Below, piece after piece: positions 9,059 through 15,827 of a DNA stretch of 64,000 bases (positions are counted from its first letter, which is position 1; the number at the start of each line of letters is the position of its first letter). Below the pieces are notes generated by a model. The model searched no databases and was not told the origin of the DNA. It saw only the letters and a program-made list of their open reading frames with translations. Source of the stretch: Hymenobacter sp. CRA2 (lineage in GTDB: Bacteria > Bacteroidota > Bacteroidia > Cytophagales > Hymenobacteraceae); the NCBI RefSeq assembly GCF_002007105.1, contig NZ_MVBC01000005.1, forward strand, positions 62,001 to 126,000, in the 5' to 3' direction. The position numbers and the translations under genes were made by a program.

Positions 9059-9853
9059 CTACTGAGCCGATTTGGGCCAGCCGATCAGGTACGTTACTTC
9101 CGGGCCCCAGGCGTGGCGCACTTTGCCGGCCTGCCAGGTGTACTGCCCAGCCGTGTCGGCGCGGTGGGCCAGGGCCAGCAGTTGTTCGGGCGGGTACATG
9201 CGCAGGATGGACACGCAGCCGTCCCAGATGGTAAAGAGCGGAATCAGCGGCACGAGGTAGGTGAAAAACAGGCGGCTCAGGCTAAACGGGCGGATAAAAG
9301 GCGTGATGAGCAGCTGCGCGACGGGCAGCACCGTGAGGGCCAGCAGGATTTCGGCCCAGTGCTTGCCGGCGCCCTCGAACACGCCGATGCCGGTGCCGGC
9401 CCGTACGGCGTCGCGCAGCAGGGCCTCGCCCACGGCCGGGCGGAAGTGGTGAAACGCCGAAAATACCGCCCGAAAGCCCGATAGCCCGGCTGGCACTTCC
9501 AAGGCATTTACCGCTTCCGGCGCAAACCGGATGGCGCCCTGCGTCTGCGCTTCGATGTGGCGCCAGGCGGCCGGCTGCGGGTACAGGTCGGTGAGGGTAA
9601 TCTGGGCCTCGGGCACCAGCTCCGCGCGCAAAGCCCGCAGTACGTCTTCGGTGCCGCCGCCCGCGCCCGCGCACAGCTCCAGCACCTGCGTCTGGCCGGT
9701 GCGGCGCAGCCCCTCGGCCAGCAGCGGCACTATAGGACGGTAGGTGTGCAGGTGCGTAATCATGAAGCGCAGGTAATCCATCATGCCCGCCCGCACGGCG
9801 TTAGGAAACCAGCTTTGGTCTTCGAATTCGAACAGGTGCAGGCGCAGCTTCAT
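9059..9853 (-). CDS. class I SAM-dependent methyltransferase with membrane segment
   Basis: A 264-residue protein. Motif I of Rossmann methyltransferases is VLELCAGAGGGTEDV (residues 57-71), with the acidic end of strand 2 in TLTDLYP (about 87-92) and a motif-IV-like FSAFHHF (131-137). Residues about 168-209 are strongly hydrophobic (EILLALTVLPVAQLL and LFFTYLVPLIPLF), which suggests membrane association. The target is unknown. It lies upstream of the UbiA prenyltransferase in the same orientation and downstream of a small membrane protein (5 bp gap), so the three may form one operon. Confidence 0.85.
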   Translation of the reverse strand: MKLRLHLFEFEDQSWFPNAVRAGMMDYLRFMITHLHTYRPIVPLLAEGLRRTGQTQVLELCAGAGGGTEDVLRALRAELVPEAQITLTDLYPQPAAWRHIEAQTQGAIRFAPEAVNALEVPAGLSGFRAVFSAFHHFRPAVGEALLRDAVRAGTGIGVFEGAGKHWAEILLALTVLPVAQLLITPFIRPFSLSRLFFTYLVPLIPLFTIWDGCVSILRMYPPEQLLALAHRADTAGQYTWQAGKVRHAWGPEVTYLIGWPKSAQ

Positions 9854-9857
9854 ACGC

Positions 9858-10379
9858 CTAAGGTACGCGCACAGGCTGGCGCAGTTCGCGACGGTTCAGC
9901 CAAGCCGCGGCGCTAAGCGAGGCTAGCCACCAGCCAAGCACGGAGACGAGCAATTGCGTGTGGCGCCAAAATGCCTTGATGGATTCGGTTGTGCGCAGCG
10001 GCTCATCGACGATAAGTGGAGCTAGCAGGAGCAGGGGCGCGGCGTGCACCAGCGTGCTGCCGCCCAGCAGCCAACTCCAGCGTTGCCAAGGCCGCCAGTG
10101 GTCTAGGTGACGGTAGAGCTGGCGCTGCAGCAGCGTCATGACTACGGGGGAGGGAAAAGACAGCACCACCGCCGCCAACCAGCACAACAGGCAGAGCCCT
10201 AGTGTCTGGCCCGTGCGCATCAGTAGCGAATCGCTCGTTGCGTGGCTTTCACTGAAAACCCAAAGGCGCACAGGCAGGGCCAGCAGTACCCATAGCGCCG
10301 GAGTCAACCACCAGTGAAAGAGGCTGCGGGTAACCGCCAGGTCCTTCGCAGACTGGCGTTGGGAAGTGAATTCAAGCAT
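9858..10379 (-). CDS. four-helix membrane protein of unknown function
   Basis: A 173-residue protein with four predicted transmembrane segments (around WWLTPALWVLLALPV, LGLCLLCWLAAVVLSF, LLGGSTLVHAAPLLLLAPL and LLVSVLGWWLASLSAAAWL). No family was recognised. The start at MLEFTSQRQ (ATG, 10379) was chosen because codons further upstream run under the divergent promoter of the next gene and do not look like protein. It ends 5 bp before the methyltransferase start, so translational coupling is likely. Confidence 0.7.
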   Translation of the reverse strand: MLEFTSQRQSAKDLAVTRSLFHWWLTPALWVLLALPVRLWVFSESHATSDSLLMRTGQTLGLCLLCWLAAVVLSFPSPVVMTLLQRQLYRHLDHWRPWQRWSWLLGGSTLVHAAPLLLLAPLIVDEPLRTTESIKAFWRHTQLLVSVLGWWLASLSAAAWLNRRELRQPVRVP

Positions 10380-10420
10380 GCACGGGTTCGAGGGAGGGCA
10401 ACAAATATTTCCGGAAGATA

Positions 10421-10450
10421 TTGCGGGGCCGAAGCCAATCTGTAGCTTTG
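10421..10450 (+). promoter_or_regulatory. Bacteroidota-type promoter of the 10471 gene
   Basis: TTG at 10421-10423, then exactly 19 nt, then TAGCTTTG at 10443-10450: a full match to the Bacteroidota -33/-7 consensus. The predicted transcription start falls inside the operator-like CAAAG-CTCTG sequence just downstream. Confidence 0.75.
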
Positions 10451-10467
10451 CCATACAAAGTGCTCTG
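10446..10467 (+). promoter_or_regulatory. operator-like element, copy A
   Basis: CTTTG-N4-ACAAAG-N2-CTCTG, ending 3 nt before the ATG at 10471. The same arrangement with identical spacing recurs at 11579-11600 and 12012-12033. The CTTTG is part of the -7 element, and the CAAAG..CTCTG part is an imperfect dyad. Confidence 0.6.
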
Positions 10468-10470
10468 AAT

Positions 10471-11172
10471 ATGAAGCCTGCCGTTGATCCGTTAGCCCAG
10501 CTTGCCGAAATCCGCTCCATCATGGAGCGTTCCTCACGGTTTATTTCCCTGAGCGGCCTGTCGGGCGTAGGAGCTGGGGTGGTGGCACTGGCCGGGGCCG
10601 CTTTCGGGCATTGGTACCTGAACACGCAGTTTGGCGGCAAAAACGGCGTGGAGCTGTACGGCGCTTCCTTTGGCAGCAAAGAGGGCTTTGTGCACCTGAT
10701 AGAAGGCTCGCCGGACTTGCGCTTGTCGACGCTGCCCTTCCTGCTGATGCTGGCCTTGGGCATCATCGCGCTGGCCGGGGGAGTGGCGGTATTCTTTACC
10801 CAGCGCCGCACCCGCAGCTCGGGCCGCTCGCTCTGGGACCCGGTGGTGCGCCGCCTGTTCTGGAGCATGGCCATTCCGCTGGTGGCCGGCGGGCTGTTTT
10901 GCCTGCAGCTCTACCTGCGTGGCGCCGTGGGGCTGGTGGTGCCGGCCATGCTCATCTTTTACGGCGTAGCTTTGCTGAACGCCAGCAAGTATACCCTGGA
11001 TGAAATTAAGCTGCTGGGTATCTCCGAAATAGCCATTGGTTTAGTGGCAAGCTTGGCTCCCAACTGGGCCTTTCTGTTCTTTGCACTCGGGTTCGGCCTG
11101 TGCCACATCGGTTACGGCCTGCTCATGTACAACCGCTACGAGCGGCAGGCCCACGCCGCCTCGGCGGACTAA
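10471..11172 (+). CDS. integral membrane protein of the winged-helix/DUF4153-like cluster
   Basis: A 233-residue protein with an N-terminal amphipathic helix (residues 1-30, IRSIMERSSRF) and six hydrophobic segments: around 31-52, 92-112, 132-150, 155-172, 186-205 and 209-225. No named domain was recognised. It is the first gene of a plus-strand cluster (membrane protein, winged-helix regulator, small membrane protein, DUF4153-like protein) and has its own consensus promoter and operator copy A, so it is probably controlled together with the downstream genes. ATG 10471 sits just after the operator; an upstream ATG at 10366 would precede the promoter. Confidence 0.85.
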   Translation: MKPAVDPLAQLAEIRSIMERSSRFISLSGLSGVGAGVVALAGAAFGHWYLNTQFGGKNGVELYGASFGSKEGFVHLIEGSPDLRLSTLPFLLMLALGIIALAGGVAVFFTQRRTRSSGRSLWDPVVRRLFWSMAIPLVAGGLFCLQLYLRGAVGLVVPAMLIFYGVALLNASKYTLDEIKLLGISEIAIGLVASLAPNWAFLFFALGFGLCHIGYGLLMYNRYERQAHAASAD

Positions 11173-11224
11173 GCTGCCGTAGTTGCCCGCTTTTCATCCG
11201 CTAGCGGCCCGGGGCCGTACCTGC

Positions 11225-11232
11225 TACCTTTG
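11225..11232 (+). promoter_or_regulatory. -7 element of the winged-helix regulator
   Basis: TACCTTTG matches TAnnTTTG exactly, 30 nt before the GTG at 11263. No TTG lies at the expected distance upstream. A possible TTG start at 11230 lies inside this box, which favours the downstream GTG. Confidence 0.5.
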
Positions 11233-11262
11233 CCGCCTGACTCCGGTCAGCGTCCTGCTTCC

Positions 11263-11562
11263 GTGAAACATGTCATCCACCAGCTCAACAAGGCCTTCGA
11301 CCACCGCGTGCGGCTGGGCGTGATGGCCGTGCTCATGGCCAATGACGCGGTCAGCTTCAACGACCTGAAGGAAACGCTCCAACTGACCGATGGCAACTTG
11401 GCCAGCCACGTGGCTGCCCTCGAAAAAGCGGGCTATCTGCAGGTCAATAAGCAGTTTGTGGGCAAGAAGCCCAACACCACGTACGCCGCCACTGCCGAGG
11501 GCAAACAAGCTTTTCAGGACCACCTAACCACGCTCGAAAAGCTGCTGCGCGCCGACGGATAA
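11263..11562 (+). CDS. winged-helix transcriptional regulator (PF13601-like)
   Basis: A 99-residue single-domain DNA-binding protein. The winged-helix core reads LGVMAVLMANDAVSFNDLKE, then the recognition helix region TDGNLASHVAALEKAGYL, then the wing VGKKPNTTYAATAEG, and a final dimerisation helix. This is the layout of the small MarR/ArsR-like regulators of PF13601, which bind palindromes as dimers. No ligand domain is present. The GTG start at 11263 gives the normal family N-terminus (KHVIHQLNKAFDHRVRLGV). The three CAAAG..CTTTR operators around it are the obvious candidate targets. Inference only. Confidence 0.9.
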   Translation: MKHVIHQLNKAFDHRVRLGVMAVLMANDAVSFNDLKETLQLTDGNLASHVAALEKAGYLQVNKQFVGKKPNTTYAATAEGKQAFQDHLTTLEKLLRADG

Positions 11563-11578
11563 TTTTTTTGGCCATAAA

Positions 11579-11600
11579 CTTTGCGAAACAAAGTACTTTA
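11579..11600 (+). promoter_or_regulatory. operator-like element, copy B
   Basis: CTTTG-N4-ACAAAG-N2-CTTTA, ending 3 nt before the ATG at 11604. The core AAAGTACTTT (11590-11599) is a perfect 10-bp palindrome. Same layout as copies A and C. Confidence 0.62.
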
Positions 11601-11603
11601 TAA

Positions 11604-11885
11604 ATGAGTATACTGCGCTACGAAACTTTACCTCACTGCCGCCAGAAGGCCGCTTCTGCTGATGAAGCGCTGCTGGCGCTATTGCTTACCGCGGGAGCCG
11701 GTATACTTTTCCTTACCAGCTGGCTTTTGCTGCCTCCGCTGCTTGGGCTAGTCACCGATTTCGAGGCTTCGGCCCTGACAGGTGCCAGCTTGACGCTGAC
11801 TGGCAGCGCGGCGGCAGTGGGGTGGTGGGTACTCCGCCGCTGTGGCCGCGGCGCTACGAAGGTTCGGCCGGCGTGTGGGGCGTAA
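11604..11885 (+). CDS. small membrane protein, probably frameshifted near its end
   Basis: A 93-residue ORF with two hydrophobic segments (LLALLLTAGAGILFLTSWLLL, about 23-43, and a second at about 57-76). After VGWWVLRR it ends in a Cys/Arg/Gly-rich tail that does not look like protein. In the frame shifted by two bases, codons from about 11835 read PLWPRRYEGSAGVWGV and then a clean membrane helix ending at 11971. So the native product may be about 120 residues with a frameshift near 11820-11840, in a G-rich run. It could also be genuine with a translationally coupled second ORF. Confidence 0.6.
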   Translation: MSILRYETLPHCRQKAASADEALLALLLTAGAGILFLTSWLLLPPLLGLVTDFEASALTGASLTLTGSAAAVGWWVLRRCGRGATKVRPACGA

Positions 11886-11971
11886 TGCTGCTCAGCGTAG
11901 GATTTCTGTTGGCACTAGCGGTGGCGTGCTTCTGGATTTTGCTAGTAGTAAGTGGGGCAAAGCAGGAATAA
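11885..11971 (+). CDS. 28-codon membrane helix ORF, overlapping the previous stop (TAATG)
   Basis: ATG at 11885 overlaps the TAA of the previous ORF. The product, MLLSVGFLLALAVACFWILL plus VVSGAKQE, is a single transmembrane helix. The frame is also open upstream with protein-like sequence (PLWPRRYEGSAGVWGV), so it is either the displaced C-terminus of the preceding gene or a tiny coupled membrane peptide. The frameshift explanation seems more likely to me. Confidence 0.4.
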   Translation: MLLSVGFLLALAVACFWILLVVSGAKQE

Positions 11972-12011
11972 ACTCCGACGGCCCAAGCAGAGGCTTTTTT
12001 AGATCAATAAG

Positions 12012-12033
12012 CTTTGAAATACAAAGAACTTTA
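12012..12033 (+). promoter_or_regulatory. operator-like element, copy C
   Basis: CTTTG-N4-ACAAAG-N2-CTTTA, ending 6 nt before the ATG at 12040. It has the same order and spacing as copies A and B. Outside this element the three upstream regions do not resemble each other. Confidence 0.6.
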
Positions 12034-12039
12034 CATCTT

Positions 12040-13707
12040 ATGAGCGTACTCCCGCTTTTCTCCACCGAAGCCGCATTGCGCACCGCTGCTCCAGCGGCCA
12101 GTAGCACCTGGCGCCCGGTCCGCTTAGCACTGACGACCACCCAGAAATGGCTCCTGCCGCTGGGCGTCGTGCTGTTTGACGTGTTGTTCTGGCAGCAGGG
12201 CATGGGGCTGAACCTGGCCCTGTACACCCTGCTGGCAACGCTGGCTCTGCTGGCGAGCTGGCCGCACGCTGCCTGGCGCTCGGGCTACTTCCAGCTGACC
12301 CTGGCCGGAGTACTGCTGAGCTGCGGCGCCATGGGCTGGTACGGCTCGTTTACGGCGGCGCTGGCCTGTAGCGGTTCCCTGCTGATGCTGTGGGGCTACG
12401 CCAACCAGCCGCACCTGAAATTGCTGATCCTGGCTTTGCTGACCGGGTTCGGCGCGGCGGTGGAGGTAATCGTGGCCTTGCCGCCGGCGCTGGCACGGCG
12501 CCTGCCCAGCCGCGAAACCAAGGCCGGCCGCGTGCTGTGGTACGCCCGGCTGCTGCTGGTGCCGGTGCTAGTGCTCGGGGTGTTTCACATGCTGTTTGTG
12601 GTGGCCAACCCGCACTACAGCGCTGTGGTGGATACCGTGTGGCAGCAACTGAGCCTGTGGCTAAGCCGCTGGCTGGAACTGCTCTCGTTCGGGCACCTGC
12701 TGTTTTGGGGGCTGGCCCTGGCAGTTACGGCGACCGTGCTGCTGCGCGTGCCACTCCCGGGGCTGGCGCAGTGGGAAGCGCGTTTTGGCGAAGTGGTGCT
12801 GCGCCGCCGCGACTGGGTGGCCTCCTTTGCCGTGCGCCACCCCGATTTCAGCAGCCGTAGCTTCCGTCTGGCCGATCTGCGCAAGGAATACCTGGCGGCC
12901 GTGGCCGTGTTCGGGCTGGTAAATCTGCTGCTGCTGGCCGTCAACGCCATCGACATCAGCTGGCTGTGGTTTGGCTTCGAGCCGGAACCGGGTTTCAACC
13001 TTGCGCAATTCGTGCACGAGGGGACCTACGTGCTCATTTTCAGCATTCTGCTGGCCATGGGCATCGTGCTCTGGTTTTTTCGCCGCAACCTTAACTTCTA
13101 CCGGCCCGGCCTGCCCGCCCTGCGCTGGGGCGCTACCGTGTGGGTCCTGCAGAACGCGGTGCTGGCCGTATCGGTGGGCCTGCGCAATTACTACTACATC
13201 AGCCACATGGGCTTGGCCTACAAGCGCATCGGCGTGTGCTTTTTCCTGCTGCTGACCTTGTTCGGGCTCATGACCATCCTGCTCAAGATCTGGCAGCGCC
13301 GCTCGGCTTTCAGCCTGGTGCGCCTCAATAGCGTGGCCGCCTACGTGGTGCTGCTCAGCCTGGCCCTGGGCAACTGGGAAAGTTGGATTGCGCGCTACAA
13401 CCTCACCACGGGCTTCGCGCAGATTGATTACGGCTTCCTGCTCGACATGCCCGGCCGCGTGCTGCCCGAGCTAGTTCGGCACCGGGCCACGCTGAACCGC
13501 ACGCCGCACATCGTGCGCGCCAACGGCAACTTCTACACCCTCTACGAGGAAGTGAAGCCCGCCGAAGCCCAGCTGCTGCTCGATGCCCGCGTGGCGGAGT
13601 GGCGCCGCACTTACGAGGCCGAAGCCAGCTGGCAGGACTGGACCTACGCCGACTGGGCGGCTTATCAGCAGCTAACCACCGGGTCCAACGCTGCAGTTGC
13701 GCACTAA
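12040..13707 (+). CDS. DUF4153/DUF4173-like polytopic membrane protein
   Basis: A 555-residue protein with about twelve hydrophobic segments. The centre carries the signature I associate with this family: LVNLLLLAVNAIDISWLWF, then VHEGTYVLIFSILLAMGIV, then RRNLNFY and a following helix with LRNYYYISHMGLAYKRIGV. A soluble C-terminal tail of about 100 residues follows. Function is unknown; the family is often found beside small PF13601-like regulators in Bacteroidota, as here. ATG 12040 lies right after operator copy C; the frame extends upstream, but that part reads through the operator and is not protein-like. Confidence 0.85.
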   Translation: MSVLPLFSTEAALRTAAPAASSTWRPVRLALTTTQKWLLPLGVVLFDVLFWQQGMGLNLALYTLLATLALLASWPHAAWRSGYFQLTLAGVLLSCGAMGWYGSFTAALACSGSLLMLWGYANQPHLKLLILALLTGFGAAVEVIVALPPALARRLPSRETKAGRVLWYARLLLVPVLVLGVFHMLFVVANPHYSAVVDTVWQQLSLWLSRWLELLSFGHLLFWGLALAVTATVLLRVPLPGLAQWEARFGEVVLRRRDWVASFAVRHPDFSSRSFRLADLRKEYLAAVAVFGLVNLLLLAVNAIDISWLWFGFEPEPGFNLAQFVHEGTYVLIFSILLAMGIVLWFFRRNLNFYRPGLPALRWGATVWVLQNAVLAVSVGLRNYYYISHMGLAYKRIGVCFFLLLTLFGLMTILLKIWQRRSAFSLVRLNSVAAYVVLLSLALGNWESWIARYNLTTGFAQIDYGFLLDMPGRVLPELVRHRATLNRTPHIVRANGNFYTLYEEVKPAEAQLLLDARVAEWRRTYEAEASWQDWTYADWAAYQQLTTGSNAAVAH

Positions 13708-13723
13708 CCTGTCCAAGCCCGTT

Positions 13724-14047
13724 ATGAACTCTCAACCTGCTTTTATGCCGTTGAATCGCGCCGGTCTGCGGCGAAGCCTGGGCCTGGTGCTTGGGGTGGG
13801 CCTATTGCTGCTACTGTTCCGAACCATCGACGACTTCCCGGAGTCCTGGCAGCGGCCCATCTTCTTTCTGGGGCTGGGCAGCGCCAACACCCTGCTCTAC
13901 TTGCTGGTCACGCGCCGCAGTAGTACCACGCCCGGTGCCGGCAACGCCGGGCAAGCACGGCTGGTGGCCGTGCTGATTCACGTGCTCAGCGCCGGCCTGG
14001 TGCTGCTGGCTTGCCTGTTCATAGCCCTCGGGCTGAACCCGCACTAG
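13724..14047 (+). CDS. small membrane protein of unknown function
   Basis: A 107-residue protein with three hydrophobic segments (GLVLGVGLLLLLF, PIFFLGLGSANTLLYLLV and VLIHVLSAGLVLLACLFIAL). No family was recognised. It starts 16 bp after the DUF4153-like stop codon, so it probably belongs to the same transcript. An in-frame ATG at 13697 would overlap the previous gene by 11 bp; the start at MNSQPAF is the more usual spacing. Confidence 0.72.
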   Translation: MNSQPAFMPLNRAGLRRSLGLVLGVGLLLLLFRTIDDFPESWQRPIFFLGLGSANTLLYLLVTRRSSTTPGAGNAGQARLVAVLIHVLSAGLVLLACLFIALGLNPH

Positions 14048-14073
14048 CCCGGCGGATGATTGCGCCGGGTTTG
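14048..14073 (+). terminator. weak terminator-like hairpin
   Basis: A 7-bp CCCGGCG/CGCCGGG stem around an 8-nt loop, then GTTTG, directly after the stop codon of the small membrane protein. Only a short T run follows, so termination may be partial. Confidence 0.4.
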
Positions 14074-14138
14074 CTACTGACTAATTGCTGATTGCTCACT
14101 CCTGATTTGTCACCGCCTCGCCGCGGCCCGCTACTACC

Positions 14139-14906
14139 ATGACCTTTACTGACTGGACCGCGTACTTCCGCGCCAATAAAACCCACCTGGCCGACGTCAG
14201 CTGGGACGACCCTTACTGCCTCAGCGCCCGCGAAAAACGCGCTGCTGGCCGCTCTCTGCAGCATTTTCAGCGCTTCGAAACCTCCGAGGGCCAGTTTTTG
14301 CAGCAGCGGGCCGCCGACCTTGGCGACCCGGCTTACGTGGCAGCCATCCGCGGCCTGATTCAGGAAGAGGGCGACCATTCGCAGGCGCTGGGGCAGTTTC
14401 TCGACCAGCAGTGCCTGCCGCGCCTGCGCCGCTCCTGGGTGAACGACGCTTTTCGGTGGCTGCGACGCTGGGGCAGCCTCGAAACCACCGTGCGGGTGCT
14501 GCTCACGGCGGAAGTGGTGGGCACGGTGTACTTCCGGGCGCTCTACCACGCCACTTACTCGGGCCTGTTGCAGCAGCTGTGCCTGCGCCTGCTGCGCGAC
14601 GAAGAAATGCACGTCAACTTTCAGTGCTTCACGCTGAGCCAGCTGCGGCCGCGCCGGAGCGCCCTGGGCTGGTGGTGGCGGCAGCGGCTGCACGGCTTGC
14701 TCACGGCCGGCACCGCGCTGGTGGTATGGCTGTGGTACAACCGCGCGCTGTGGGCCGGCGGCATGGGCCCGGTCGGCTTTTTTGCGAGCGTAGCCGAGGA
14801 ATGGGAGCGAGCCTGCAACCTGCTGCGCCAGCCCGAAACCATCAGCATCCGTCCGCCCGCGCCCGCGCCGCACTCGGCCCCCTCATCATACCGCCGTGCT
14901 TCCTGA
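14139..14906 (+). CDS. ferritin-like diiron protein with C-terminal hydrophobic segment
   Basis: A 255-residue protein with the four-helix diiron ligand set: E47 or E50 in helix 1 (FETSEGQ), ExxH in helix 2 (E77-GD-H80), E125 in helix 3 (TAEVVGTVYF) and ExxH in helix 4 (E155-EM-H158). This is the ferritin/rubrerythrin/oxygenase pattern. I cannot tell whether it stores iron, reduces peroxide or oxygenates a substrate. Residues about 184-204 (LLTAGTALVVWLWYNRALW) are hydrophobic and may touch the membrane. Its stop codon overlaps the start of the next gene by one base (TGATG), so coupling to two small membrane proteins is likely. Confidence 0.8.
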   Translation: MTFTDWTAYFRANKTHLADVSWDDPYCLSAREKRAAGRSLQHFQRFETSEGQFLQQRAADLGDPAYVAAIRGLIQEEGDHSQALGQFLDQQCLPRLRRSWVNDAFRWLRRWGSLETTVRVLLTAEVVGTVYFRALYHATYSGLLQQLCLRLLRDEEMHVNFQCFTLSQLRPRRSALGWWWRQRLHGLLTAGTALVVWLWYNRALWAGGMGPVGFFASVAEEWERACNLLRQPETISIRPPAPAPHSAPSSYRRAS

Positions 14907-15400
14907 TGCCGCGCCCGATGACTTTGCCTGTTGCTAATCAAGTGCCCGCCGCGGCCAGCCCCGGCGCGTCGGCCCCGGCGGAGAAAAGCTACTCCGTTGC
15001 CCAGGGGCTGGCCATGTTCCAGCTGTTCAAGGATGCCGTGACCATTCTGCAGCTCAACGTGCTGCTGGTGTTTGCCATCATCATTCCCATTGGCGTGCCG
15101 GGCTTGCTGCTGTGCGCGTGGCGGTGGCGCTTTGCCATCAGGCCGACTTCCCGCACGGCGGCCCTTTGGCACTGGTCGCTTACGCTGGGGCACGAGCTGG
15201 CCTGCACCTGGCTATTCGTGCAGCTCAGCCAGGAACCGCCCGACCCAGACTTTCCCAACTGGCATTTTCTGGCGGCCGGGTACATCATTGGGAGCCTGAC
15301 CTCGGTGCTGGCCCTGGCCGAGGCTTGGGCCCGCAACAAGATTTTCGGCTCAGTATCGAATGCCCCGCTAACTCAAGCTGTGAAAACGGAGGCGCTATGA
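14906..15400 (+). CDS. membrane protein coupled to the ferritin-like gene
   Basis: A 164-residue protein with a Pro/Ala/Ser-rich N-terminus (to about residue 30) and three hydrophobic segments: LQLNVLLVFAIIIPIGVPGLLL (about 53-74), a Trp-rich segment near 92-111, and AAGYIIGSLTSVLALAEAW. No family was recognised. The ATG at 14906 overlaps the upstream TGA (TGATG), and the 3' end overlaps the next start (ATGA), so three genes are translationally coupled. A second ATG at 14918 is an alternative start. Confidence 0.72.
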   Translation: MPRPMTLPVANQVPAAASPGASAPAEKSYSVAQGLAMFQLFKDAVTILQLNVLLVFAIIIPIGVPGLLLCAWRWRFAIRPTSRTAALWHWSLTLGHELACTWLFVQLSQEPPDPDFPNWHFLAAGYIIGSLTSVLALAEAWARNKIFGSVSNAPLTQAVKTEAL

Positions 15401-15744
15401 AATGGCTCTTTAAGGCGCTGCTGGCCGCTGCCCCGCGGCTGCTGTGGTGGGCGCTGGCCGCACTTGTGTTGGCCGCCCTGAATCTGCTTGCGCGCGAGGA
15501 AATCTGGCCCAACACCCCGGCGGCCGAACCCGCCTGCCAGGTACTGCTGGCCGCGAGTGTCATTGGGCTGCTGCTCACCGGGCCGTGGACGCTGTGGCGG
15601 CTGGCCGATGCCTTGCCCTGGGCGGTATTGCGGCTGGGCGCGCGGGTGGCGGCGGTACTGGCTGGGCTGGTCGCATTGCCGGTGGTGCTGTTTGCCCTGG
15701 GAGCCTTGATTGTAACTGGTTCGAAGATGATTGGCGCCGGATGA
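15397..15744 (+). CDS. small membrane protein, end of the ferritin-like operon
   Basis: A 115-residue protein with three hydrophobic segments (LLWWALAALVLAALNLLA, VLLAASVIGLLLTGPW and VLAGLVALPVVLFALGALIV). It overlaps the previous gene by 4 bp (ATGA), a classic coupling signal. No family was recognised. Its frame is also open upstream, but that part is a shadow of the preceding gene. Confidence 0.72.
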   Translation: MKWLFKALLAAAPRLLWWALAALVLAALNLLAREEIWPNTPAAEPACQVLLAASVIGLLLTGPWTLWRLADALPWAVLRLGARVAAVLAGLVALPVVLFALGALIVTGSKMIGAG

Positions 15745-15827
15745 GCCCGCACCCGGCCTGCAACCGGTATATTTGTACTTCCGCCGGCCTGCCTACTTGG
15801 TGCCTGACGTCCGGTGCTTTTCGCCCA

